Positions 45,063 through 53,825 of a stretch of 64,000 nucleotides of DNA are shown in pieces (the first letter of the stretch is position 1; each line of letters begins with the position of its first letter). A program made the translations under genes and the position numbers. The notes below the pieces were generated by a model, which saw nothing but the letters and a program-made list of their open reading frames with translations, did not search any database and was not told the origin of the DNA. The stretch spans positions 27,628 through 91,627 of the forward strand of contig JBQTIX010000008.1 in NCBI GenBank assembly GCA_052387695.1, given 5' to 3'. This stretch comes from Panacagrimonas sp052387695 (GTDB lineage: Bacteria; Pseudomonadota; Gammaproteobacteria; Nevskiales; Nevskiaceae).

Positions 45063-46121
45063 ATGCCTCCGATGAACGGCTGCAACATGATGGAAACCCT
45101 GCGGCGCGGCGTCGGCGTCATCGCGCTGGGTGCGGCGTCAGTGATAGGCGCCTATGCCCTCGCACAAGACGAGACGACGCCTGCTGTCGAGGAAGGCGCC
45201 GAGGCTGAGGACACGGTGGCGCCCGCGGCACCGGTGAAGGCGCGGCCCGCGGAAATGTCGATGCTGGCCTCACGCAGCCTGCTGCTCGGCGTGGCAAACA
45301 ATGGCAAGCATCTGGTCGCGGTCGGCGATCGCGGCAACATCGTGGCGTCCAACGACGGTGTCAACTGGGCGCAGGTCGAGGTGCCGGTGCGGGCGACGCT
45401 CACGGCGGTGGAATTCGTCGATGAGAACAACGGTTGGGCCGTCGGTCACGATGCGGTGATCCTGCACACTGGAGACAGCGGCAGGACCTGGGTCTTGCAA
45501 AATTTCGAGCCGGAACTGGAGAAGCCCTTCCTCGATGTGCTGTTCGTCGATGGCAATCGCGGTATGGCGGTCGGCGCCTACGGCTTGTTCATGGCCACGA
45601 GCGACGGCGGCGCCAACTGGGCCGAAGTCGACGCGCCCGCCATCCGCGAGGATGAGCTGCATCTCAACAGCATCGCGCGCCTGGCCAACGGCGATTTCTT
45701 CGTCGTCGGCGAAAGCGGGACGATGGGCGTGTCCGCCGATGGCAATACCTGGACGCGCGTGAAAGCGCCCTACGAGGGCTCGCTCTATGGCGCCCTGCCG
45801 CGGGGCGACAAGGGCGTGGTGGTGTTCGGGCTGCGAGGCAATGTCTACACCACGGCCGATGTTCGTGGCGGCCAGTGGAACAAAGTCGAGATGGGCACGG
45901 TGGCCTCGTTCTTCGGCGCAACGGCCCTGCCCAATGGCGACATCGTGATGGTGGGTCTCGCCGGCGAGATCGCGTTTCTGTCTGCCAGCGGAAAAGTGCG
46001 GAACGCCAAGCTCGATGCGATGGCCGGGGTGACCGGGTCGGGGACGCTTTCGGGAGCGATTCCGTGGAAGGGTGGCGTGATCGCGGTGGGCGAGCTGGGC
46101 GTGAGTACGGTGGGTCTATAA
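45063..46121 (+). CDS. YCF48/BNR-repeat beta-propeller, exported
   Basis: 352 residues with a signal peptide (MMETLRRGVGVIALGAASVIGAYALA) and at least five propeller blades with repeated GxxGxIVxSxDGxxW-type strands (GNIVASNDGVNW, ILHTGDSGRTW, LFMATSDGGANW, MGVSADGNTW). YCF48-like propellers of this type are commonly encoded beside RND permeases. It is the partner of the next gene (19-base gap). Two further ATGs (45072, 45084) are possible starts. Function unproven; an envelope accessory of the permease is likely. Confidence 0.82.
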   Translation: MPPMNGCNMMETLRRGVGVIALGAASVIGAYALAQDETTPAVEEGAEAEDTVAPAAPVKARPAEMSMLASRSLLLGVANNGKHLVAVGDRGNIVASNDGVNWAQVEVPVRATLTAVEFVDENNGWAVGHDAVILHTGDSGRTWVLQNFEPELEKPFLDVLFVDGNRGMAVGAYGLFMATSDGGANWAEVDAPAIREDELHLNSIARLANGDFFVVGESGTMGVSADGNTWTRVKAPYEGSLYGALPRGDKGVVVFGLRGNVYTTADVRGGQWNKVEMGTVASFFGATALPNGDIVMVGLAGEIAFLSASGKVRNAKLDAMAGVTGSGTLSGAIPWKGGVIAVGELGVSTVGL

Positions 46122-46140
46122 CAAGAACAAGGGGAGTGCC

Positions 46141-49008
46141 ATGAGCGAGAAAGACGTCGGCCACGACGACAACGAATACGCCGGCGGGGCGGTGAGCACG
46201 GCGCACAAAATTCTGGCGGCGATCGAGCCGGTCATCTACGCCCGGCGCAAGCTGACGATGGCCATTCTGCTGGCGATCACGGCGCTGCTGTTCTGGCAGA
46301 TGACGCTGATCAAGCCCGATGCGGGCTTCGACAAGGCAGTGCCGCTGGAACATCCGTACATGCAGGTGCTCAAGCAGTACATGGCCGATTTCGGCGGTGC
46401 CAACACGGTGTTGGTGGCCCTGATCAACAAGGACGGCAAGGGTGAGATCTACAGTGAGAAGTTTCTGCTCAATCTGAGGCAAGCAACCGACGAGGTGTTC
46501 TTCCTCAAGGGCGTCGACCGCTCGCGCGTGTCTTCGCTGTTTACGCCCGACGTGCGTTTTGTCGAGGTGGTGGAGGGAGGTTTCAAGGGCGGCAACGTCA
46601 TCCCCTCGGACTACGCCGCGACCCCGGAGATGTTTGCTCTGGTCAAGGGAAATGTGTCCAAGGGCGGACATGTGGGCCGCTATACGACGACGGATCAGAC
46701 CGGCGCGCTGATCTTCTCGGAGCTGCTCGAGATCGATCCGGTGACGGGTGAGAAACTCGACTACGGCAGAGTTGCCAACGATCTCGAAGACAAGCTGCGC
46801 GGGCGCTTCACCAATCCCAAGAAGTTCGTCTACAAGCTCCGGCAAGACAAGCCGCCGCTCAAGGCCGGCGACGTGGTGGGCGAGGGCTTCGTTGCGCTGC
46901 CGGGCTGGAAGCTGCGCTTTATGACGACGTTCGAGGCGAGCTACAAGAACGCCGAGGACAAGGTCGAGCTGATCCCGGTCGGTGGCGGCGAGGTGGTGGC
47001 GGAGGAAATGGACAACCCGCAGTACAACCCCGACATCGACATCCACATCATCGGCTTCGCCAAGGTGGTCGGCGACATCATCGACGCCATCGTGCAGGTC
47101 GTGGTGTTCTTCCTCATCACCCTGGTGATGACCGGAATCCTGTTGTGGCTGTATGTGGGTGATTTCAAGCTCGCGATGCTGCCGCTGATCTGTTCGATCG
47201 TCGCCGTGATCTGGGAGTTCGGTCTGCTGCACCTGTTCGGCAAGGGCCTGGATCCCTTCGCCATCCTGGTGCCGTTCCTGATCCTCGCGGTGTCGGTGTC
47301 GCATGGCGTGCAGTACGTCAACGCCTGGGTCGGCGAAATCGCGGAGAACGGTCGCAACAGTTTCGACGCCTCGCTGTTCACCTGGCGGCGCCTGGCGATC
47401 TACGGAACGATGGCGATCATGACCGACGTGGCCGGCTTCGCCATGATCGGCTTGATCCCGATCGACATCGTGCGCGAGATGGCGCTCAACGCCTGCCTGG
47501 GCATGGCCGCCATCATCATCACCAACAAGATCATGATGCCGATCTGGCTGACCTGGGTGCAGATCAAGGACATCCAGGGTTTCGTCGTCAAGCAGGAACG
47601 CCGCGACAGCATCTTCGACCCGCTCTGGCGTCTGCTCTCCAACATGGTCCGTCCCGGTCCGGCCGTCACCGCGATCCTGCTGATGGGTGCGCTGTTCGGC
47701 TGGAGCTTCTGGCAAGGCAAGGCGCTGCAAGTGGGCGACAGCCAGGCCGGCGTGCCCGAGCTGTTGCCGGATTCGCGCTACAACAATGACACTGCGGCGG
47801 TGGTGGCCAACTTCGCCATCGGCCTGGACATCTTCAAGGTCGTGGCCGAGACCGATGCCGAAGCCTGCGTCAAGCACGGCGTGATGGAGCAGATCGACCG
47901 TTATGCCTGGCGCATGGACAACACGCCGGGTGTGCAGTCTTCGCTGTCGCTGCCACAGGTCGCCAAGGTGGTGAACTCGGCGTTCAACGAGGCCAACCCG
48001 CGCTACAAGGTGCTGCCGCGCAACCAGTACACGATGGTGCAGTCCACCTCGCAGATTCCCACGTCTTCGGGCCTGCTCAATCCCGATTGCTCGGCGATGG
48101 CGATCTTCGTGTTCATGAAGGATCACAAGGCTTCGACCATCGAACGCGCGGTGGACGTGACCAAGTCGTTCAACAAGGAGAACGCGACGACGTTTTTCGA
48201 GACCCACAGCGACGTCAATCCGAAATACTGCGAGGACAAGCTGGTGGCGCGTCGCGAGGTCGGCAACAGCAAGCACGACTTGCAGAAGGCCGCCGACAGG
48301 ATCAAGAAGAAGCAGCCCGGCATCAACGACGAGAAGCTTGCCGAGTTCGAATCGATCAAGAAGGCCACCGCAGGAGTGACGGCGGCGACCGAGAAGTTCG
48401 CCAGCTTCAACAAGGAATGCCCGGTCAACTTCGCGCTCGCCACCGCCAACGTCGGCGTGATGGCGGCGACCAACGAGGAAGTGCACCGGCTGGAAAAACA
48501 GATCCTGCTGTACGTCTATATCGCCATCGTGATCTGCGTGTACCTGTCGTTCTTCGAGTGGCAGTCCATCGTCGCGATCATGCTGCCGCTGGCGCTGATT
48601 TCCTGGATGGCGTACGGCGTGATGGCCTTGATGGGCATTGGCATGAAGGTGGCCACGTTACCGGTGGTTGCGCTCGCGGTCGGTATCGGCGTGGACTACG
48701 GCATCTACATCTACGCGACCATGGCCGATGCGCTCGCCGGTGGCTTCAAGATGCAGGAGTCCTACTACAAGACGCTCAAGATGACCGGCAAGGCGGTGGT
48801 CTTCACCGGCATCACGCTCGGGTTTGGCGTGGCGACCTGGCTGTGGTCGGGCTTGCAGTTCCAGCGCGATATGGGCGCCCTGCTGGTATTCATGTTCACC
48901 GGCAACATGTTCGGGGCGATCCTGATCCTGCCTGCCATCGCCTCGTTCATTCTCAAGGAGCGGGAACTGGCGCCGGGGGAAGTGCCGGTGTTCAAGCCCA
49001 GGCACTGA
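46141..49008 (+). CDS. RND superfamily transporter, MMPL/HAE3-like
   Basis: 955 residues with a TM helix near residue 40, two large periplasmic domains and two blocks of helices near 320-500 and 790-945. GVDYGIYIYATM resembles the conserved D-containing TM4/TM10 motif of proton-driven RND permeases. No periplasmic adaptor or outer-membrane channel gene is adjacent, so it fits the MMPL/HpnN-like lipid-exporter branch rather than multidrug pumps. GGGGAGTG supplies the ribosome binding site. Substrate unknown. Confidence 0.88.
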   Translation: MSEKDVGHDDNEYAGGAVSTAHKILAAIEPVIYARRKLTMAILLAITALLFWQMTLIKPDAGFDKAVPLEHPYMQVLKQYMADFGGANTVLVALINKDGKGEIYSEKFLLNLRQATDEVFFLKGVDRSRVSSLFTPDVRFVEVVEGGFKGGNVIPSDYAATPEMFALVKGNVSKGGHVGRYTTTDQTGALIFSELLEIDPVTGEKLDYGRVANDLEDKLRGRFTNPKKFVYKLRQDKPPLKAGDVVGEGFVALPGWKLRFMTTFEASYKNAEDKVELIPVGGGEVVAEEMDNPQYNPDIDIHIIGFAKVVGDIIDAIVQVVVFFLITLVMTGILLWLYVGDFKLAMLPLICSIVAVIWEFGLLHLFGKGLDPFAILVPFLILAVSVSHGVQYVNAWVGEIAENGRNSFDASLFTWRRLAIYGTMAIMTDVAGFAMIGLIPIDIVREMALNACLGMAAIIITNKIMMPIWLTWVQIKDIQGFVVKQERRDSIFDPLWRLLSNMVRPGPAVTAILLMGALFGWSFWQGKALQVGDSQAGVPELLPDSRYNNDTAAVVANFAIGLDIFKVVAETDAEACVKHGVMEQIDRYAWRMDNTPGVQSSLSLPQVAKVVNSAFNEANPRYKVLPRNQYTMVQSTSQIPTSSGLLNPDCSAMAIFVFMKDHKASTIERAVDVTKSFNKENATTFFETHSDVNPKYCEDKLVARREVGNSKHDLQKAADRIKKKQPGINDEKLAEFESIKKATAGVTAATEKFASFNKECPVNFALATANVGVMAATNEEVHRLEKQILLYVYIAIVICVYLSFFEWQSIVAIMLPLALISWMAYGVMALMGIGMKVATLPVVALAVGIGVDYGIYIYATMADALAGGFKMQESYYKTLKMTGKAVVFTGITLGFGVATWLWSGLQFQRDMGALLVFMFTGNMFGAILILPAIASFILKERELAPGEVPVFKPRH

Positions 49009-49025
49009 GCGATCACTTCGGACGA

Positions 49026-49053
49026 GCCGAGCCCGGCCTAGGCCGGGCTCGGC
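49026..49053. terminator. Perfect 28-bp palindrome between convergent genes
   Basis: GCCGAGCCCGGCC and its exact complement meet around TA. The sequence lies between the stops of the RND permease and apaH and probably acts as a bidirectional terminator, although neither side has a T-run. Confidence 0.65.
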
Positions 49054-49100
49054 TTGGCTCAAAGTGTAGAAGGCGCGACCTGGCCAAATGGGGTTTCGAT

Positions 49101-49940
49101 TCAGTCGCCCCCTCCCTCCGGATTCCGATGCTCGGACCCTGAGACCTGAACGAGGCGGCCACTGCGGAGTTCCAGCGCCGTCAGCTGACCGCCCCAGACG
49201 CAACCGGTATCGAGGCCGTGCACGTGCTCGTCCGGCCACGCGATCTGACCGACCGTCGACCAATGGCCGAAGACGATGGGCGTGCCGCGGCTCGCCCGGC
49301 CCGGTACGGTGAACCAGGGCATCAGTGGAGCGGGCTGTGAACCTGGCGCCCCTTTGGGCCGAAGGTCGAGACGGCCGTCCTCGGTGCAGTAGCGAAGTCG
49401 CGTCAGGCAATTGACAATGAAGCGGGTGCGGTCCAGCCCGCGCAGCTTCTCGTCCCAGCGATCCGGATGGTCGCCATACATCCGGCTGAAGAAGCGGCGT
49501 CCCTCTCGGCCACGGATGATCGCCGCGGCTTCGGATGCGAGGCTCAAGGCCTGTTCGACGCTCCACTGTGGCACCAGGCCTGCGTGAATCACCACCGTGC
49601 CGGTTCCAGGGTCCCGCCAGGCCAGAGGTTGCTCGATCAACCAGTCCAGTAGCTCGTCGCAGTCCGAGGCTGCGAGGATTTCCGTCAGCGTGTCGCGCCG
49701 GCCCTGCTTGCCGCCGTGGGCAACCGCCAGCAGGTGCAGATCATGATTACCCAGCACCGTCACCGCGGCGGTGCCGAGCGACCGCACGTATCGCAGAATC
49801 TCCAGCGACTTGGGGCCGCGGTTGACCAGGTCGCCACAGAACACCAACCGATCGCGTTGCGGGTCGAATCTCAGGGTATCGACAAGGCGCGCCAACTCGT
49901 CAAAACAGCCCTGCAAGTCGCCAACGGCATAGATCGCCAT
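49101..49940 (-). CDS. apaH: Diadenosine tetraphosphatase (symmetrical)
   Basis: 279 residues; metallophosphatase motifs GDLQGC (Asp8), FCGDLVNRGP and LGNHDLHLL, plus VIHAGLVPQW and FGHWSTVG, are typical of ApaH. It hydrolyses Ap4A and removes Np4 caps from RNA. It is not adjacent to ksgA/apaG here. Confidence 0.94.
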   Translation of the reverse strand: MAIYAVGDLQGCFDELARLVDTLRFDPQRDRLVFCGDLVNRGPKSLEILRYVRSLGTAAVTVLGNHDLHLLAVAHGGKQGRRDTLTEILAASDCDELLDWLIEQPLAWRDPGTGTVVIHAGLVPQWSVEQALSLASEAAAIIRGREGRRFFSRMYGDHPDRWDEKLRGLDRTRFIVNCLTRLRYCTEDGRLDLRPKGAPGSQPAPLMPWFTVPGRASRGTPIVFGHWSTVGQIAWPDEHVHGLDTGCVWGGQLTALELRSGRLVQVSGSEHRNPEGGGD

Positions 49941-50012
49941 GATCAGCGGTGCCGTTTTTCGGGCGCCAAATTTCTGGCCGATAAGCGGTGCAAAAACCCT
50001 GAATCGCTAGCT

Positions 50013-50041
50013 TTGACGATACCCATGCCGAACATCATAGT
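50013..50041 (+). promoter_or_regulatory. Predicted promoter of the Tad/Flp locus
   Basis: TTGACG (50013-50018), 17-base spacer, CATAGT (50036-50041). It lies about 50 bases before the first flp gene and is divergent from apaH. Confidence 0.55.
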
Positions 50042-50091
50042 GGCGTCACTGGCCCAGCCGGTGCCAGAACCACCAAATTCGGAGTAACACC

Positions 50092-50277
50092 ATGTCGAAC
50101 AAAATGTTTGTCCGCGCTTCCACCTCCCTGATGTCGCTGGTTCGTGACGAAGAGGGCGCCAGTGCCGTCGAGTACGGTCTGATCCTCGGGATTCTGGCGA
50201 TCGTCTTCATCGCTGCCTTCACGCTGATGGCGCCCCAGCTGACGACGCTGTTCGCGACCGTCACGAACGCCCTCTGA
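50092..50277 (+). CDS. flp1: Flp-type pilin, first copy
   Basis: 61 residues: a short leader (MSNKMFVRASTSLMSLVRDEEG), the Flp prepilin cleavage motif G-ASAV-EY, then a hydrophobic pilin helix. Glu+5 is conserved. GGAGTA precedes the ATG. It is the structural subunit of the Tad (tight-adherence) pilus. The mature part is nearly identical to the second copy. Confidence 0.95.
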   Translation: MSNKMFVRASTSLMSLVRDEEGASAVEYGLILGILAIVFIAAFTLMAPQLTTLFATVTNAL

Positions 50278-50364
50278 TAGCTGCGAATTCATCCACCCCT
50301 TAGCTGCACGTAGCGGCTGCGGCATCGTTTGTCGCCCTGGACGCTACTCAATTGGAGTATTGCC

Positions 50365-50550
50365 ATGTTGAATGAAATGTTTGTCCGCGCTTCTGCCATC
50401 CTGCTGTCGCTGGTTCGCGATGAAGAGGGTGCCAGTGCTGTTGAATACGGTCTGATTCTTGGAATCCTGGCGATCGTTTTTATCGCCGCCTTCACCCTGA
50501 TGGCTCCCGAACTGACGGCTCTTTTCAACACCGTTACGAACGCCCTCTGA
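50365..50550 (+). CDS. flp2: Flp-type pilin, second copy
   Basis: 61 residues, a tandem duplicate of the preceding pilin. The cleavage motif EEG-ASAVEYGLILGIL is identical; differences lie in the leader (NEMFVRASAILLSL) and in the tail (APELTALFNTVTNAL). GGAG precedes the ATG. Synonymous changes show the duplication is not recent. Confidence 0.95.
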   Translation: MLNEMFVRASAILLSLVRDEEGASAVEYGLILGILAIVFIAAFTLMAPELTALFNTVTNAL

Positions 50551-50589
50551 GACGCGTGAAGCTGACGCCGCACCTCGTATCCTCGCACC

Positions 50590-51030
50590 GTGGCTACGGT
50601 TCTATTGTCGGTGTGGGCGCTGGTTGTTGCGGCAGGAGACGGATGGCGGCGGCGCATTCCTAACGGACTGTTGCTCGCCGCCTGGGTTCCCGGTATCGCT
50701 GTTTTCGTTGTCGATGATCGTGGTTGGCTGAACGAAACTTTTTCGGCAAGCGTTATCGGGCTGTTAATTCCGTTTCTCGCGCTGCTGCCGGGCTTTCTGT
50801 TCAGGGTTCTGGGTGGCGGCGATGTGAAATTCGCCGCCTGTTGTGGATGGTTTCTGGGGCCGGAACGCGGTGCGCTGATGCTACTGGTGATGGCGTTGGG
50901 GCTAGGCACGTTTTCGCTGTGGGTTGCGCTGCGACGTCGGGAGACTTCGGTACAACGGCGTATCGCCGCCGGGCCGGCGATTGCTCTGGGGTTCGCTGTT
51001 GCGATGCTTCCAGGGATATTGGGAGCCTGA
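50590..51030 (+). CDS. cpaA: Prepilin peptidase CpaA/TadV
   Basis: 146 residues, mostly membrane helices, with the two catalytic aspartates of A24 peptidases: Asp17 (AAGDGWRRRIPN) and the GGGDVKF motif near residue 78. It cleaves the Flp leaders. GTG start without a clear Shine-Dalgarno. Normal length for the small TadV branch, which lacks the methylase domain. Confidence 0.9.
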   Translation: MATVLLSVWALVVAAGDGWRRRIPNGLLLAAWVPGIAVFVVDDRGWLNETFSASVIGLLIPFLALLPGFLFRVLGGGDVKFAACCGWFLGPERGALMLLVMALGLGTFSLWVALRRRETSVQRRIAAGPAIALGFAVAMLPGILGA

Positions 51031-51354
51031 GTCGCTGGTTCACAAGTCCGGCGACAAATTGCAGGTCGGCAAATTTTTGCCGATAGCGGTGTTCAATGAA
51101 AGCTGCCTAAAGGTGGCCGAGTAGTGAGGATGTTGACGGGAACCGTTTGTGGATCGCGGGGTGGAATTTCGATGGTTGACCTTATTTATTTGTCTCGGAC
51201 CGCATCATGGCGAACCCGGATACCATGTCGCCACAGGGCGTGGCTTGCAGATAAACGCAGGTTTTTCGGCTGTGCCGAAGCTTGCTTCAGGATGTCAGAT
51301 CAGGTTCTGCATCCTTCGAGTCGCGCTTTGGATCATGAATCGGGGAGCATCTGA
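51031..51354. other. Intergenic region cpaA-cpaB
   Basis: 324 bases of lower GC than the flanks. Two overlapping short frames (starting near 51124 and 51149) have no family features or ribosome binding sites and are probably not genes. A cpaB promoter may lie here; none was resolved. Confidence 0.5.
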
Positions 51355-52290
51355 ATGAGTAGTACCGCTGCCAAGGTTGTCGCAGGGATCGCCATCTTCC
51401 TGACGTTGGTGCTCGCGTTCGTCGGCTATCGCGTCAGCCGCCAATACGCCGAGAGTTCTGAACGTGCCCAGGCCCAGGTGCAAACTCAAACCAAGCAGGG
51501 AGACGAGGCCCCCAAGCTTCTGGCCGTGGTCGCGGTCAAGCCGCTGGGCGCGTACAAGAAGATCGCCAAGGATGATGTGGTTTTGGCCGAAGTCACCGTG
51601 GCGCCGCGGGATTACTTCACCAGTCTCGATGAGGTCGTCGACAAGGAGCCGCGGGTCGATATCGACCAGGGCGCGCCGCTGACCAAGCGCTATTTTGCTG
51701 AGGGAAATCTGCTGGCCAAATCGGTCCCGCCGGGATTCCATGCGGTGTCGGTGGAAGTCACCGATGTCATCGGCGTGGGCGGCTTTGTGCGTCCAGGAGA
51801 TATCGTCGATGTCCTGCTCTATCTGCGCAGCGCCAATGACGTCGAGAATACGCAGGCGAGAGTGTTGCTCAAGGATACCCGCGTGCTGGCCTATGAGGAT
51901 CTGCTGGTGGACCGGCCGGAGGGGGTGAAGGATGAAGAAGGTTCGGATCGTGCGCGGCGGCAGCGAACGGCGGTGCTCGCGGTGCCCAAGGCCGACACCA
52001 CACGCCTGATGCTCGGCGCCAGCCTGGGCGAGCTGCGATTGGCCTTGCACGGAGTCGTGGCCGATCCCGCCGCCGAGCCAGTGTCCGGGGCGAACGCGGT
52101 GAATGTTGCCGCCCTGCCGCTCAGCAACGAAGCCTTGCAGGCAGAGGCTGCAAAAAAAGTACCGGACCAGGCCTATACCGCGCGCCAGTTGTCGCGGGTG
52201 GAACTGCCTCCTGCAGAAAAGAAAAAAGTGGTGGTGCGCGAGAAAGTCATCATCTATCGCGCATCCGAAGTCGAGACGGTGACCCCCTAG
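51355..52290 (+). CDS. cpaB: Flp pilus assembly protein CpaB
   Basis: 311 residues: N-terminal TM anchor (VVAGIAIFLTLVLAFVGY), SAF domain (AVKPLGAYKKIAKDDVVLAEV) and RcpC/CpaB domain (GFHAVSVEVTDVIGVGGFVRPGDIVDVLL, residues about 126-154). It is an inner-membrane/periplasmic partner of the secretin. GGAG lies upstream of the ATG. Confidence 0.93.
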   Translation: MSSTAAKVVAGIAIFLTLVLAFVGYRVSRQYAESSERAQAQVQTQTKQGDEAPKLLAVVAVKPLGAYKKIAKDDVVLAEVTVAPRDYFTSLDEVVDKEPRVDIDQGAPLTKRYFAEGNLLAKSVPPGFHAVSVEVTDVIGVGGFVRPGDIVDVLLYLRSANDVENTQARVLLKDTRVLAYEDLLVDRPEGVKDEEGSDRARRQRTAVLAVPKADTTRLMLGASLGELRLALHGVVADPAAEPVSGANAVNVAALPLSNEALQAEAAKKVPDQAYTARQLSRVELPPAEKKKVVVREKVIIYRASEVETVTP

Positions 52291-52375
52291 AGCGGATCGC
52301 GACGTGACGAGTTTGCGTCATCGCTTCTGGGGCATTGAGCAAGCGTTTCAGCGGTCCATTACGAGCTGCGACAGC

Positions 52376-53758
52376 ATGAAGAGATCAACGAGACCCAAGC
52401 CGAACATGAATCCCCTCACCCGCGTGCGGAGCCTGCTGCAAGTGTTCGCCGTGATGGTGACGATGGCGCTCGGAGCGGGTGGCGCGGTAGCGGCTCCGGC
52501 CACGGCCACGGCCACGGCAGAAGATTCGGTGATCCGGGTCGAGGTCGGCACCCACAAGCTGATTCGCGAGAAGGCGGGTATCCGGCGTGTGGCGGTTGGT
52601 GATCCGGCCACCGCAGACGTCAACGTCATCGACGGCCGCGAGTTGCTCATCACCGGCAAGAAGCTGGGCGTGACCAGCCTGCTGGTGTGGATCAAGTCCA
52701 GTCCTGCTCCCAAGGAATTCCGCATTCGTGTAGGCGACGTGCAGGATCCGACCAAGCTGGCCAGGCCGGATCCTGAACTGGCCAGCGCCGGCATCGAGCG
52801 CGGTGCCGGCCTGGATGGCAAGCTGCCCAATCTACTGGCCTACCGCCGTGCCAGGACGGCTGCCACCAAATCCGACGCACTGGTTGATCAGAGCGTGGTC
52901 GAGGGTGACTTTCAGGTTATGACCGAGATCAAGATTGCCGAGGTCAACCGCACCACGGCCAAGCGCTACGGCCTTGGGTTGAATTACTCCCGCGCCGGCA
53001 ACGACGGCAACGTGTCGTTCTCGTCGCCCACCACGCCGACGGATATCCTCAGTAACGCTTTCAACCTGCTGATCGGGCCCACCGACATCGGCAACAACGA
53101 ATTCCTCGGCGGGCGTTTGAGCCTCCTCGAAAGCCGCGGCGTGGTGCGCGTCCTGGCAGAACCCAGCTTGACCGTGATGAGCGGGCAGACCGCCACTTTC
53201 CTGGCCGGTGGCGAGTTTCCCGTACCGGTCAGCCAGTCCGGTTCCGCCGCGGGCGGGGGCTCGGCCATCACGGTGGAATACAAGCAATTCGGTGTGCGCC
53301 TGCCGGTGACTCCGACCGTGCTTTCGAGGGACCGGATTGCGCTCAAGGTGGCGCCCGAAGTCAGCGATCTCGACTTCACCGCAGGCATCCAGATTGGCGG
53401 TGTGTCGGTGCCGGCGCTGACCGTGCGACGTACCGAGACCACGATCGAGCTGGGTGACGGCGAGAGCTTCGTGATCTCCGGCCTGATCAGCAACAATCTG
53501 ATTGCGAACGTCGACAAGGTGCCCTGGCTGGGCGACATCCCCATCCTCGGCGCCTTCTTCAAGTCGGTCAGCTACGATCGCACCGAGAAGGAGCTGATCA
53601 TGGTCGTGACGCCCCACCTGGTCAGGCCGCTGGCACGCGAGGCCAAGCTGCCGCCACTGCCGGGACAGAAGCTCGACAGTTACAAACCCGGTTTCGGTGC
53701 GATCATTCTTGAGGAGACCGGCGAGTTCGATACCGAGGCATACGGCTTCAGCAAGTGA
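52376..53758 (+). CDS. cpaC: Flp pilus secretin CpaC/RcpA
   Basis: 460 residues: signal peptide ending AVAAPA, N-terminal pilus-secretin domain with BON-like region (VEVGTHKLIREKAGIRRVAVGDPATADV), and the C-terminal secretin domain with VPWLGDIPILGAFFKS and ELIMVVTPHLVRP. It forms the outer-membrane channel. I chose ATG 52376; ATG 52406 or an upstream GTG are alternatives. Confidence 0.93.
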   Translation: MKRSTRPKPNMNPLTRVRSLLQVFAVMVTMALGAGGAVAAPATATATAEDSVIRVEVGTHKLIREKAGIRRVAVGDPATADVNVIDGRELLITGKKLGVTSLLVWIKSSPAPKEFRIRVGDVQDPTKLARPDPELASAGIERGAGLDGKLPNLLAYRRARTAATKSDALVDQSVVEGDFQVMTEIKIAEVNRTTAKRYGLGLNYSRAGNDGNVSFSSPTTPTDILSNAFNLLIGPTDIGNNEFLGGRLSLLESRGVVRVLAEPSLTVMSGQTATFLAGGEFPVPVSQSGSAAGGGSAITVEYKQFGVRLPVTPTVLSRDRIALKVAPEVSDLDFTAGIQIGGVSVPALTVRRTETTIELGDGESFVISGLISNNLIANVDKVPWLGDIPILGAFFKSVSYDRTEKELIMVVTPHLVRPLAREAKLPPLPGQKLDSYKPGFGAIILEETGEFDTEAYGFSK

Positions 53759-53825
53759 GAGCAAACTCGGTGCTCCTCTATGCACCTCAAAAAAATAAAA
53801 CGACCATCCTGCGTGGGAAGAGACT

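Noticed and set aside
45664..48486. 940-codon minus-strand frame antisense to the RND permease
   Set aside because: A histidine/arginine-rich shadow caused by high GC3 of the real gene; the plus-strand permease has full family structure.
49980..50060. Sigma-54 type promoter before flp1
   Set aside because: TGGCC...TGCA is present, but GG and GC are 12 bases apart rather than the required 10.
51124..51358. Two overlapping short plus-strand frames between cpaA and cpaB
   Set aside because: No ribosome binding site, no family features, and composition unlike neighbouring coding sequence.
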